Of a DNA stretch of 64,000 bases, positions 48,161 to 57,963 are shown piece by piece (position 1 is the stretch's first letter; the number at the start of each line of letters is the position of its first letter). The notes below the pieces were generated by a model, which was not told where the DNA came from, did not search any database, and saw only the letters and a program-made list of their open reading frames with translations. The stretch covers positions 558,001 through 622,000 of the forward strand of contig CP150563.1 in assembly GCA_049487715.1 (NCBI GenBank), given 5' to 3'. The stretch comes from Pycnococcus provasolii. Lineage: Eukaryota; Chlorophyta; Pseudoscourfieldiophyceae; Pseudoscourfieldiales. The translations under genes and the position numbers were made by a program.

Positions 48161-49975
48161 TCACACCAAGCTCTGAACATCCGGATCCAGAGACTTCTTG
48201 CGTTTTTTCAGGCTGTCAGACACCGTGTGATCCAACTTCTCCGGAAGAGGGCGCACGTGGCCTCTCGCGCACAATCTCTCCGCGGCACTAGGCAGCGTCT
48301 TCATGAGCTCGGCGGTGCAAGGCATAATGTGCACCTTGTTAGCCTGTTCTCGTGTGCGCGCCTCCTCCGCTGCCGCCTCTTCCACCGCCACCTGATCACG
48401 CACAGACGACCCCGTTCCGTAGCGACCCGTGCCCGGCTTTGCCACGTGCCACGTCTCCTCCACGCGTATCATGTGACTATGCTGCGGAGCGAGCTTCTCG
48501 CGTAGCTCGCGCTCATCGCGCTCCTTCCTGCGCTGCTGTCGCTGAAGTCTCCTCGGATCTGGCGCCCTGCCGTCAATGAACTGCCAGTGGCCGTTGCCCC
48601 CGTCTCCATCTCCGGCTTTTGCGACCCACCGCCATCCGCCCTTGCCGCCGAACAAGCCAGATCGCTGGGCGTCCACCGTGTCGCCTGCGCCGGACGCGAC
48701 AGATCGTCGCGCCTCCCAGTTCTCCCACTGCCCGGCGAGCTCATCCGCCTTCTTCGCCCTCGCCTCGCGCTCAGCCTTGGCGATGGCGCGCTCCATCTTG
48801 GCACGTAGCTGCGTGTCTGCCGGCCCCTCGCCCTTCGCGGCGTCGTACAGCGCCTTCACCTCCTCCTTCCACTCGCGGCGCATGATCTCCATCTTCGCGT
48901 ACTCCTTGCGCAGCTTGTGCAGCCGTCCCTCGACGCGCGTGTCCAGCTCCTCGAGGAAGCCGTTCACCTGCTCCATCTGACGGTCCAGCTGCTTTTTCTT
49001 GATCGCCTCGTGCTTCTCGCGCATGTACCGCACGTGCGCCTCCTCCTGGAACGCGGCAATCTCCTGCCGGCGAGCAATCTCCGCCGCGAGCGCGCGCGCC
49101 TCTTCCTCCTTCGCGCGTTCGAGCCAGCCCGCCTCCGCCTGTCTCCTCACCTCCGCGACGGCTCTCGCCACCTCCTCCGCGTTCGCGACAGGTTCGTCGT
49201 CCTGCGTGACGTCCGTCGCCTGCTTGAGAACGACGTCGCCACGATCGTCTGGAGTAGTGCCGTTGTTGCGCACAACGACGAGGTCCACGGACTGGTCGCA
49301 CACGCAGATCTCTCCATCCTGCATATCCTCGGGACAGCACGCCGCCAGTTCGTCCCCCTCCTCGATGACGCGAACGGCGGCGTTCATGTACTTCGCGGGG
49401 TTGTTTTTATCCGTGCGTCTCCTGAGCTCCCTCTGCGCGAGTTCCATGCGTCGCTCCAAGTCCGCCTTGTTGGTTGCAACTTTACTTGTTAGCGAAGGCG
49501 AAGGCTTTGGTGTGTTTGGCTCTGTCGCGGCATCTTCTTCTGAGTCTGTTCCCGTATCTGCCGAGGAGTCGTCCTCTGACGAATCTTCCGCATCTTGTTG
49601 TTGTTCCTCTTCCGTTTCCTCCTTGGTAAACTTCTTCGTTCTGGGAATAGGAACGGGCGCGATATTTTTGTCCACAACATCTGAAGGCAAGGATGTCGTT
49701 TTCGAAGCCACGGTGTCCGTGGTCCTTTCTCTTAAGTTAACCGCCGAACTCTCCTGGGTGTGAACTACTTCTTCCTGCACAGGTCGAAATCCCTCAATCA
49801 GCACCCATATTAAAATCGCCGACAGGAGCAACAGCCAACCTCGTTCTCTTCTTGAAGTTGAAGTGGAAGTCTTCAAGGAGTCGTCCAGTTTCCCGTAGGA
49901 GGAGGAAGACAAGACCGAGGAGTCCTTAAGAGGAGACAAGGCCGCATTCTGGACAATGCCACGAGCACGAAGCAT
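48161..49975 (-). CDS. Type II single-pass membrane protein with acidic stalk and charged coiled coil
   Basis: 604 codons. A short basic cytosolic N-terminus with Ser-rich sequence is followed by one hydrophobic helix (about 46-63, GWLLLLSAILIWVLIEGF). An acidic Ser/Glu/Gln stalk (about 110-170) and a small Cys-containing segment (AACCPEDMQDGEICVCDQSV, about 220) follow. A long Arg/Glu/Ala coiled coil (about 265-440) then leads into a Gly/Trp-rich part (GGKGGWRWVAKAGDGDG) and a basic tail. Orientation (N-terminus in the cytosol) is inferred from flanking charge. I recognise no family. The start codon directly abuts an eight-copy CTCGT repeat in the 5' leader. Confidence 0.7.
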   Translation of the reverse strand: MLRARGIVQNAALSPLKDSSVLSSSSYGKLDDSLKTSTSTSRRERGWLLLLSAILIWVLIEGFRPVQEEVVHTQESSAVNLRERTTDTVASKTTSLPSDVVDKNIAPVPIPRTKKFTKEETEEEQQQDAEDSSEDDSSADTGTDSEEDAATEPNTPKPSPSLTSKVATNKADLERRMELAQRELRRRTDKNNPAKYMNAAVRVIEEGDELAACCPEDMQDGEICVCDQSVDLVVVRNNGTTPDDRGDVVLKQATDVTQDDEPVANAEEVARAVAEVRRQAEAGWLERAKEEEARALAAEIARRQEIAAFQEEAHVRYMREKHEAIKKKQLDRQMEQVNGFLEELDTRVEGRLHKLRKEYAKMEIMRREWKEEVKALYDAAKGEGPADTQLRAKMERAIAKAEREARAKKADELAGQWENWEARRSVASGAGDTVDAQRSGLFGGKGGWRWVAKAGDGDGGNGHWQFIDGRAPDPRRLQRQQRRKERDERELREKLAPQHSHMIRVEETWHVAKPGTGRYGTGSSVRDQVAVEEAAAEEARTREQANKVHIMPCTAELMKTLPSAAERLCARGHVRPLPEKLDHTVSDSLKKRKKSLDPDVQSLV

Positions 49976-50015
49976 ACGAGACGAGACGAGACGAGACGAG
50001 ACGAGACGAGACGAG
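49976..50015. repeat. Pentanucleotide microsatellite (ACGAG)8 abutting a start codon
   Basis: Eight perfect ACGAG units on the plus strand; on the minus strand (CTCGT)8 runs directly into the ATG of the membrane protein at 49975. Length changes here would alter the 5' leader, not the protein. Confidence 0.95.
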
Positions 50016-50582
50016 ACCTTTGTATCCTCTTAAGTTTAAGAGGCCGGCCGGCTTAAGGTGAAGAAAATGCTGGCCCCGATGAGAATGACAGTGAGAGGGA
50101 GAATGAGTTGGAGGGGGAGATGGAGATGGAGCTCATCCGGTGGGATTCGGAGAGAGGGAAGGGGACGCACCTCTCAAACTCCCGGCTTATGCTTCGATAG
50201 ACTTCATCTCCCTTCCTTCCATAAGACTTTATGTCATGTGTAAAGCAGCGAACAGTTCGGATTGTTCCGCCTTGATGACTTTGGTAGCTAGCTGGTGCAA
50301 TACCTTATCGGCCGCACAATAACAGGGAAATGCGGTGGTCTCTTGCATGGGCCATGGGATCCCCCTGTGATCCTGGACAGGAATAGGGTACCTGACAAGC
50401 GATCTCGGAAAGCAGACTTTGGTCACGCACCTTCATCGCTTCATCATGGAACTCTTCATGACTTGACCTTCATCATTCTCCACCTCCGCACGGGTCCATC
50501 GGCATCGGCATCGGCATCGGCATCGGCATCATTCGGCACTCTTGCACAGGTCCATCGCATCACAACGCAATTACAAAACGCC
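50016..50582. promoter_or_regulatory. Divergent promoter region between the membrane protein and the LRR gene
   Basis: Contains GA-rich sequence (50085-50140) and a perfect (GGCATC)5 repeat at 50501-50530, close to the LRR gene start. No other gene is seen. Confidence 0.45.
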
Positions 50583-52382
50583 ATGGCCGACGCGCACGCA
50601 CCACCGACTTCGACGACGACCGTGCGCTACCCAGAGGATTCTCAGAGAGAATCGCGATGGGATGATATAACAGGAACGCATGTAGAAGAGCTCAGCGTAA
50701 ATCGCCTACGCTGGGGTGAAATGCTCGCGCTCGCGGAGGCCATCAAGAGCGAGACGTGCACCTTGCACACGCTGTTCCTTCCCTACAACGAAATGGGTGC
50801 TGACGGCGCACGCGCGCTTGCGGAGGCGCTGACGAGCGACACGTGCACCTTGCACGAGCTGGAGCTTGGCGCTAACGAAGTGGGTGCTGACGGCGCACGC
50901 GCGCTCGCGGAGGCCATCAAGAGCGAGACGTGCACCTTGCACACGCTGCACCTTGGCAGCAACTTAGTGGGTGCTGACGGCGCACGCGCGCTCGCGGAGG
51001 CGCTAAGGAGCGACAAGTGCACCTTGCACACGCTGGACCTTCACTACAACGGAGTGGGTGATGACGGCGCACGCGCGCTCGCGGAGGCGCTGACGAGCGA
51101 CACGTGCACCTTGCACACGCTGCACCTTAACCGCAACTACGTAGGTGCTGACGGCGCACGCGCGCTCGCAAAGGCGTTGAGGAGCGACAAGTGCACATTG
51201 CATACGCTGAACCTTGAAGACAACGAAGTGGGTGATGACGGCGCACGCGCGCTCGCAAAGGCGCTGACGGGCGACACGTGCACCTTGCACACGCTGCGCC
51301 TTGGCAGCAACGGAGTGGGTGATGACGGCGCACGCGCGCTCGCGGAGGCGCTGAGGAGCGAGACGTGCACATTGCACACGCTGCACCTTGACGCTAACGT
51401 ATTGGGTGATGAGGGCGCACGCGCGCTCGCGGAGGCGCTAAGGAGCGACACGTGCACATTGCACACGCTGCACCTTGGCAACAACGGAGTGGGTGATGAC
51501 GGCGCACGCGCGCTCGCGGAGGCGCTAAGGAGCGACACGTGCACCTTGCACACGCTGGACCTTGGCAGCAACTTCGTGGGTGCTGACGGGGCACGCGCGC
51601 TCGCGGAGGCGCTGAAGAGCGACATGTGCACCTTGCACGAGCTGGAGCTTGGCGCTAACGAAGTGGGTGCTGACGGCGCACGCGCGTTCGCGGAGGCCCT
51701 CCAGTGCGACTCGTGCACATTGCACACGCTGCACCTTGACGAAAACAGAGTGGGTGCTGACGGCGTACGCGCGCTCGCGGAGGCGCTGAGGAGCAACACG
51801 TGCACCTTGCACACGCTGCACCTTGGCGCTAACGAAGTGGGTGATGAGGGCGCACGCGCGCTCGCGGATGCCATCAAGAGCGAGACGTGCACCTTGCACA
51901 CGTTGGACCTTTATTACAACGAAGTGGGTGCTGACGGCGCACGCGCGCTCGCGGAGGCTCTCAAGAGCGACACGTGCACCTTGCACACGCTGTACCTTCG
52001 CGATAACGAAGTGGGTGCTGAGGGCGCACGCGCGCTCGCGGAGGCGCTGACGAGCGAGACGTGCACCTTGCACACGCTGACCCTTCAACGCAACTTCGTG
52101 GGTGATGACGGCGCACGCGCGCTCGCGGAGGCGCTGAGGAGCGAGAAGTGCACCTTGCACACGCTGGACCTTTTGAACAACGATGTGGGTGATGACGGAG
52201 AACGAGACCTTCGCGAAGCACGAGCTCTTTCCCGTGCACGTCGTCGCCCTCGTCATCATGGTTTGTTGCGCGCCATCGTGAGGCTCGCCATTTTGCGTAA
52301 GCGTGCCTGTGAAGCTGTGTTCCACCCTCAGCGCCTGCGTCGTGAGGGCGTGTTCGACGCGTGGGCGCACGACTCGGGTTGA
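50583..52382 (+). CDS. Leucine-rich-repeat protein of the ribonuclease-inhibitor (NLRC3-like) type
   Basis: 599 codons. A short N-terminus (MADAHAPPTSTTTVRYPEDS) is followed by 17 consecutive 28-residue LRRs (about 40-525), each of the form ALAEAL.S.TCTLHTL.L..N.VG.DGAR, and a basic helical tail. At the DNA level each repeat is 84 bp and the framework is almost invariant, while positions around the beta strand (HLDANV, DLHYNG, NLEDNE, RLGSNG, YLRDNE, TLQRNF) vary. No NACHT, kinase, F-box or membrane segment is visible, so only the solenoid is supported; protein binding is inferred. The long minus-strand frames opposite are shadows of the repeat. Convergent with RPC2, with 179 nt between stops. 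Confidence 0.92.
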   Translation: MADAHAPPTSTTTVRYPEDSQRESRWDDITGTHVEELSVNRLRWGEMLALAEAIKSETCTLHTLFLPYNEMGADGARALAEALTSDTCTLHELELGANEVGADGARALAEAIKSETCTLHTLHLGSNLVGADGARALAEALRSDKCTLHTLDLHYNGVGDDGARALAEALTSDTCTLHTLHLNRNYVGADGARALAKALRSDKCTLHTLNLEDNEVGDDGARALAKALTGDTCTLHTLRLGSNGVGDDGARALAEALRSETCTLHTLHLDANVLGDEGARALAEALRSDTCTLHTLHLGNNGVGDDGARALAEALRSDTCTLHTLDLGSNFVGADGARALAEALKSDMCTLHELELGANEVGADGARAFAEALQCDSCTLHTLHLDENRVGADGVRALAEALRSNTCTLHTLHLGANEVGDEGARALADAIKSETCTLHTLDLYYNEVGADGARALAEALKSDTCTLHTLYLRDNEVGAEGARALAEALTSETCTLHTLTLQRNFVGDDGARALAEALRSEKCTLHTLDLLNNDVGDDGERDLREARALSRARRRPRHHGLLRAIVRLAILRKRACEAVFHPQRLRREGVFDAWAHDSG

Positions 52383-52561
52383 GTTGGCGTGCAACATCTC
52401 GATTCTCGTGCATTTGTACGGACAGTCACCGCGGAGGGGAGAGTACTGTAACCACCAATTTGGTTCAAGGAAACACTTTTTACTGTAGTTACATACAACA
52501 ACTGAACTGAACTGAACTGGCGTTGATGCTGATGAAAAGGGTACATTAGACTATCATCATA

Positions 52562-55500
52562 TCACGCGCCGTCTTTCAACGTCAGCTGCACCTTGATGGA
52601 CATGCTCGAAAGCTCCTGGAACAGCAACTTGCACGCGTATGGCATGCGCACGTCGCGGATGTTCTCGAAACTGCGGCAGGCTGTGCAGTACGGCGTGCGA
52701 TTCGTAAAGTCAAAGTGAGCGAGAAGACCGCATCGAGAGCACACAAACGTCTCGAAGACGTCGGAACTCTGCATGAGACGCTCCAATATGAGGCTGCTGG
52801 CACCATGCCCAATCAGGCAGTCTCGCTCCATCTCGCCCAGACGGAGGCCGCCGTCGCGCGAACGACCCTCGGTGGGCTGGCGTGTCAGAACGACGCGAGG
52901 GCCGCGAGCACGAGCATGCACCTTGTCGAGCACCATGTGCTTCAGCTTCTGGTAGAAAACGGGTCCCATGAACACGTAGCTGGCGATAGCCTCGCCAGTC
53001 AACCCGCACGTCAGGTAGTCGCGGCCGTTGTACTCAAACCCGTGGCTTATCAGCATCTTGCTGAACGCGTCGACGAGGTCCACGTCCGCACCCTTCTGCC
53101 AGAACGCCGTGCCGTACTGCGGCTTGCCCGTGAGCACCGCCGCCTTGCTTCCCACAAGCTCGAGCATCTTGCCCACCGTCATGCGGCTGGGAAAGCCGTG
53201 TGGATTCATAATCAGGTCAGGGCATATGCCACGCTCGGAGAACGGCATGTCCTCCTGATTCACGATGATGCCGCAAACGCCCTTCTGCCCGTGACGGCTT
53301 GAAAACTTGTCGCCCACCTCCGGGCGGCGCGTCTGACGGATGAGCGCCTTGATGACGAGGTAGTCGTCCTCGTTGCAAGTTAGCAGCACCTGATCCACGA
53401 CGGCGTCCTCCGTCTGCGGGCCCTTGTACACCAGCGGCGTGTCGCGGTAGAAGTCGCGCGTCTCCGGCACACCGCCGAATGTGGTGTCAATCGCGTCGCG
53501 CGTGTTGACGGGCATTTGCTTATTCACGTAAACGTCCCCGTTGCGAATCTTCTGTCCCACCGATGCAATGCCGTCCGAGTCTAGCCTGGACAGCTTGTCG
53601 CCACCTCGGCGCTCTCCATCTTCATGGGGATTTGCGATGCGATCAGCCATGCGGTTTGCGTAGCGACGCACGCTGCACCCAAACTTCTTCAGCACGATGC
53701 ACCTCCCGAAGCCGCGATCCAGGCTCGACTTGTTCATCACGATCGCATCCTCAATGTCGTACCCGCTGTAGCACATCACCGCGACCGTCGCATTCTGCCC
53801 GCCGCCGAGCTGATCGTACTTGATCAGCTCGATCGTCTTCGTCGTGAGCAGAGGCTTCTGCGGGTACACCATGAGATACAGCAGCGTGTCCATGCGAACG
53901 AGCTGGTTGAATGCGATCCCACCCATCGCCTGCTTGCCCATCGCACACTGGTACGTATTTCTCGGACTCTGGTTGTGATGCGGAAAGGGAACAAGGCCCG
54001 CGCACACGCCGAGGATGGTGAACGGCTCAATTTCCAGGTGAGTAGTCATCTCGGTAATGTCCTGCTCGTACATCGCGACTGTCGAGTCGTTCTCCTCGTT
54101 CACGTCGAGGTACTCGATGAGACCCTTGTTCAGGAACGTCTGAAATGTCCACTCCTTCGCCCTCAACTTGTCGAGATGATGCATCTTAACCTTCGACGCT
54201 CCCTTGTCGCAGACGATGAGCGGGCGGCAGACGCGGCCGCCGTCGCTCGCAACGTAGACTCGCGACTCGCCCATTTCGTACCCGTCCTTGCCACCACGCA
54301 GGCCGCCGGAAACGTGCACGGAAACAAACTCGCTGACGATTCCCCTTTGGCGCATGCTACGAAGCCTTTTCGCAAACCTGAGCGGATTGCGGTGATGCCC
54401 GACGATGTTGCCGTTAAGAAACACGAGACACGTTCCCAGCGCGTGGAGCTCGGCTGCCATGATACTCTGCAGCGGCACAACGCCGAGCGCGTGCATCACC
54501 TGCACGATAGGCTCGTCGTCGATATCGCTCGTCACGTGCGTCATCAGCGCAAGGTTCTTCACAAGGCCGCAGCTCTCGCCCTCCGGCGTGTCACTTGGGC
54601 ACAGCATGCCCCACTGACTCGGCTGCAGCGCGCGCGGGCCTGACACCTTGCGCGTCTTCTCGAACTGGCTCGTGATGCGCGTCATCATGCCGAGCGCGGA
54701 GATGAAGCTGAGCCGAGAGAGCACCTGCGTGACGCCCTTGCGCTCCATGCGAAAGCGCTTGACGGTCCAATTTCCGCTGGCAATTGCGTGCTCGAGCCCG
54801 TTGCTGATGGTGTCCGGGCGAAAGCACTTGAGTATGTCGAACGGCGTTGCGCGGTTCGTCTTGCTGAGCACGGCGTCCGCCTGCCTCTTGATGTCGGAGT
54901 TGAAGCGCTTGAACAGGTCCTCGAACAGCAGAGCAAGCAGCTGCCCCGCGAGCTCGAGCCTCTTGTTGCCGTAGTAGTCCTTGTCGTCAAACTCGCTCGG
55001 GTCCAACATCGCGCCGAAGATGCGACGTATCATCACCGCGATGTAGCACACCTTGTCGCGGTAGTCATACGACACGACGCGCACATGGCTGAGCACGAGA
55101 TTGGCTAGTATTTCGCGCACCTCGTCCACCTTCGACCGCCGGTATCCGCCGCCGTACACCTTGGCACCTCTCACGCCTCCTCGCCCTCCACCGCCCATGA
55201 CATGCGACGTTCCTGGAGCGCCGGATTTGATTTTAGAGCTCAGCCACTCGAGAGCATCCGACTGCTTGTATATGCGCATTCCCATGCACTCCTGCAGGCT
55301 TGGGAGAATCATCAGCTGCACGCGCTCTTCGAGACCCACGAGGCTGACAAATTCCTGGTCAGATTCGACGCCCATCGCCTTTATGACAGCCACGAGCGGG
55401 ACCTCGTCGGTGAATGTGTTGTGCTTGAGGTAGAGCTTTCTGTTTTTCATGACGATGGTTGTTTTCGACTTCCGCTCGTGCGTGGAGCTGGTGACGGATG

Positions 55501-56158
55501 CGCAGACGTTACTGTGCACGTCCGTGTCGACGATGATTCGGTTCTTGGAGAGCTGTTCTTGTATGAGAATGACTTTCTCGACACCCTTGACGACGAAGTA
55601 CCCACCTGGGTCGAGCGGGCACTCGCCCTTGCCCATGAGTTCTTTTTCCGTCTTGTTGTGCAGGACGCAGTTGTTGGAACGCAGCATGATGGGCAGTCTT
55701 CCGATGAGCACGCTCCCTCTTCCCGGCTCTGACTTGACGACCACCTCCCTGTCCCTTTTGTACTCGACGTCAACCATGATGGGTGCCGAGTACGTCATGT
55801 CTCGCAGTCTGCACTGCTGCGGCGTCATCGCTTCCGTGACGCAGTCCTCTTCAATTGATGGCGTTCCCACGTATATGTCCGTGTACTTCAGGTAGAACGA
55901 CGGGTCGGCATCGCATATGATTTTTTCGTTCGCTTTGGTTTTGATGATGTTTCTCATTTCCGTGTTGACGAGGTAGTTGAAGCTGTCGATGTGCTGCTTG
56001 ACGAGTCCTCGACATGCGAGGAATGCGGGTAGGAGCGCGTACTTGTCAGCGGCGGTGGGTATGGGTTCGTTCAAGGACGCACCCGCATCTGTGGCGTTCA
56101 GGCACTCGTAAGCCGCAGAAGGCGCTGCTGCCGCTGGTGCAGGAGCACCACGAGGCAT
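52562..56158 (-). CDS. RPC2: RNA polymerase III second-largest subunit RPC2
   Basis: 1,198 codons. Catalytic beta-like subunit of RNA polymerase III (tRNA, 5S rRNA). Evidence for Pol III over Pol [23 protein letters not shown] followed by [20 protein letters not shown] near the N-terminus, and the C-terminal zinc ribbon ([19 protein letters not shown]) followed by [20 protein letters not shown]. The hybrid-binding region has [15 protein letters not shown] (about 950). [20 protein letters not shown] is the fork/protrusion signature. A Gly-rich insertion ([20 protein letters not shown]) is not usual for the family. Human RPC2 has 1,133 residues. The frame extends to 56371, but ATG 56158 ([20 protein letters not shown]) is preferred because the upstream part is low-complexity. 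Confidence 0.96.
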   Translation of the reverse strand: MPRGAPAPAAAAPSAAYECLNATDAGASLNEPIPTAADKYALLPAFLACRGLVKQHIDSFNYLVNTEMRNIIKTKANEKIICDADPSFYLKYTDIYVGTPSIEEDCVTEAMTPQQCRLRDMTYSAPIMVDVEYKRDREVVVKSEPGRGSVLIGRLPIMLRSNNCVLHNKTEKELMGKGECPLDPGGYFVVKGVEKVILIQEQLSKNRIIVDTDVHSNVCASVTSSTHERKSKTTIVMKNRKLYLKHNTFTDEVPLVAVIKAMGVESDQEFVSLVGLEERVQLMILPSLQECMGMRIYKQSDALEWLSSKIKSGAPGTSHVMGGGGRGGVRGAKVYGGGYRRSKVDEVREILANLVLSHVRVVSYDYRDKVCYIAVMIRRIFGAMLDPSEFDDKDYYGNKRLELAGQLLALLFEDLFKRFNSDIKRQADAVLSKTNRATPFDILKCFRPDTISNGLEHAIASGNWTVKRFRMERKGVTQVLSRLSFISALGMMTRITSQFEKTRKVSGPRALQPSQWGMLCPSDTPEGESCGLVKNLALMTHVTSDIDDEPIVQVMHALGVVPLQSIMAAELHALGTCLVFLNGNIVGHHRNPLRFAKRLRSMRQRGIVSEFVSVHVSGGLRGGKDGYEMGESRVYVASDGGRVCRPLIVCDKGASKVKMHHLDKLRAKEWTFQTFLNKGLIEYLDVNEENDSTVAMYEQDITEMTTHLEIEPFTILGVCAGLVPFPHHNQSPRNTYQCAMGKQAMGGIAFNQLVRMDTLLYLMVYPQKPLLTTKTIELIKYDQLGGGQNATVAVMCYSGYDIEDAIVMNKSSLDRGFGRCIVLKKFGCSVRRYANRMADRIANPHEDGERRGGDKLSRLDSDGIASVGQKIRNGDVYVNKQMPVNTRDAIDTTFGGVPETRDFYRDTPLVYKGPQTEDAVVDQVLLTCNEDDYLVIKALIRQTRRPEVGDKFSSRHGQKGVCGIIVNQEDMPFSERGICPDLIMNPHGFPSRMTVGKMLELVGSKAAVLTGKPQYGTAFWQKGADVDLVDAFSKMLISHGFEYNGRDYLTCGLTGEAIASYVFMGPVFYQKLKHMVLDKVHARARGPRVVLTRQPTEGRSRDGGLRLGEMERDCLIGHGASSLILERLMQSSDVFETFVCSRCGLLAHFDFTNRTPYCTACRSFENIRDVRMPYACKLLFQELSSMSIKVQLTLKDGA

Positions 56159-57258
56159 GGTGTCGTGTGGGGAACGGTGCCGGACGACGACGACAACGAC
56201 GACGAATGAGCGAGGAAATGGGGAACGAGGAAGCGCCGCCAGGGAACGGCCTAGAGGGGGACCTGACCAATCACGGATCCCCAACCTCCGATGAGTGATG
56301 ACGGACCCGGACGGGCCCGAGGTCGGTTGAGGACGGAGTAGTGTTGAGGACTCGTCTCGACGCAAGGGCATAATATTATCACATCTCGTGACATGTTGTA
56401 CGTCACGAGCATGCCGGCGCGGCGCTTAAGCTCGTCATCGAGCTCGGCCGTCAACGCGTTTCACGCGTTGACGGATTTGTAAAGCGCGGAGCACCTTCTC
56501 CTCGTTGATTGCACCAGCGTCGTGCGACGTGCGTTGGTCTGTGAGGATAACGGTTAAGTTCAGCACACGGGCAATGAAAACCCCGTGTTGATAATAAATA
56601 ATTTTTGGGGGGGGGGGGCACGAACGGGAGCGCCCCGGCGCGCCGCCGGGGGGGGGGGGGGGAGGACGGGGGGGAAGAGGGCGAGAGAGAAGAGAGGAAA
56701 CCCAACCCCAACCCAACCCCCAGCCCAGGAGGGAGAGGGAGAGGGGGGGGCCGCGGTGCCCCCCGCCCGACTCAAACATTAAGATGATAAGGAACAGTAT
56801 TGGGGTTGGGGTTGCTGGGGGGGGGGGTCTTTTTTTTGGGGTTTGGTTGTGGTTTGGGTGGGGGGTTTTTGTGTTGTTGTTTTTTGTGCGGTTCTAGATA
56901 TTAACCTTGTGAGAACATGTTTGGGTGTGGAGTGGGTTGCACGCTTGGGTTGCCGGTCCGGGTGAGGGTGAGGGGGAGAGGGGAGAAGTAAAAGAAGAAT
57001 AAGTATAAATAAATATGAGATAAATATATAGTTTGGATAGGAGGGGGGGCGAAGAGAAAGGGGCCCGACCCGACCCCGGCCCGGCCCCCCGGGGCAGGCC
57101 CCGAGGGAGAGGACAAGAAAAAAAAAAAACAAAAACAAAAAACCACCTACCCCATCCCCTCCCCCTTCCCTCCCCCCCCCCCCTTCCCCTCCCTCCCTCC
57201 TTGCCTCCCCTCCCCCCCCCCCCCCCCCCCTGCCGCCTCCCCCCCCCCCCCCCCCCCC
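56159..57258. other. Low-complexity G/C homopolymer region with broken coding traces
   Basis: Long runs of G (56607-56619, 56648-56662, 56816-56827) and C (57171-57183, 57213-57230, 57241-57259), with purine/pyrimidine strand asymmetry. On the minus strand at 56445-56580 a protein-like piece reads LNLTVILTDQRTSHDAGAIN then EEKVLRALQIRQRVKR; in another frame [20 protein letters not shown] follows (56371-56454). The transition falls at a perfect hairpin GTCAACGCG-TTTCA-CGCGTTGAC (56450-56472). This looks like a decayed or mis-assembled gene. Confidence 0.45.
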
Positions 57259-57378
57259 CTGGTCCACGTCCGCCATGCGCCCAAGTCGCCGCTTGTCGAC
57301 GTAGATGCAGGGGTGAGACATGTCAAAACGAAGCCCGACTTCGTGATCCACCTCCAGGGGGCCTCCTTCGCGCGTCAT
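57259..57378 (-). pseudogene. Protein-like fragment running into a homopolymer tract
   Basis: From ATG 57378 the minus strand reads MTREGGPLEVDHEVGLRFDM then SHPCIYVDKRRLGRMADVDQ. Normal protein complexity is then abruptly replaced by poly-Gly from a poly-C tract. It may be the 5' end of the same gene whose pieces appear at 56371-56580. No family is recognised. Confidence 0.35.
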
Positions 57379-57458
57379 TCCAAAACTGTTGTAGCCTTGT
57401 AGGAGTTAGACCTTGACGTACGTGTCACTAAGGTATAGACTTGTTTAAGGTAAAGTGT

Positions 57459-57898
57459 TTAGTTACTAGAAAGTTTGAACGCGTCGTCGTCGCGCAACCA
57501 CCGCGTCAGCAACTCCTTGAACGGCAATGTTGAAGGCAGTATGAAAGGGAAGAAGTCAATCCAGAGCAGATCCAAGGCAAGCTGTCGTAGTACTCTTCTA
57601 GCTTCCTCCAGTTGGTCTCAGAGTCGAGGTCGATCTCCTTACCTTTGCTGCCTTCGGAAACTTGTTTCTTCAGCAGCTGGGTCTCTGCCTCACGGCGAGT
57701 ATCCCTTTCTCGCAACAACTCAAGTTCGAGATCCTCCTTTCGGAATAAAACGCGTGGGCGCAGACATGGAATTTGTTCATATCGCGCTTCTTGGCATATC
57801 ATGGGTCCGGATTTCTCGGGCCCGGTCTTGAAACTGCGAGCTGCGAGGGATCCCCGAATGCTCGGCGAATTAATGAGGCCCTTGTTCCAAAGCCTCAA
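57459..57898 (-). CDS. Small probable mitochondrial protein, with a one-base frame break
   Basis: The minus-strand frame from ATG 57898 begins MRLWNKGLINSPSIRGSLAA, basic and Ser-rich without acidic residues like a mitochondrial presequence. It continues with a charged helix (LFRKEDLELELLRERDTRRE) to KLEEYYDS near 57583. There the same frame loses protein character, while a frame one base away gives a convincing end: LALDLLWIDFFPFILPSTLP, FKELLTRWLRDDDAFKLSSN, stop at 57459. A single missing base would join them into about 145 residues. The hydrophobic stretch could be a membrane segment. No family is recognised. The start lies 65 nt from the divergent ABCD start. Confidence 0.45.
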
Positions 57899-57963
57899 AA
57901 AGCCGAAAAAAGGCGCAAACAGGGTTCTTTCCCTTTTTCAGAGTGACGTTACACCCGCGCGAC

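Noticed and set aside
50706-52413. Minus-strand frames with repeated MCKVHVSLL-type units opposite the LRR gene
   Set aside because: Their periodicity of 28 codons is inherited from the LRR repeats on the plus strand.
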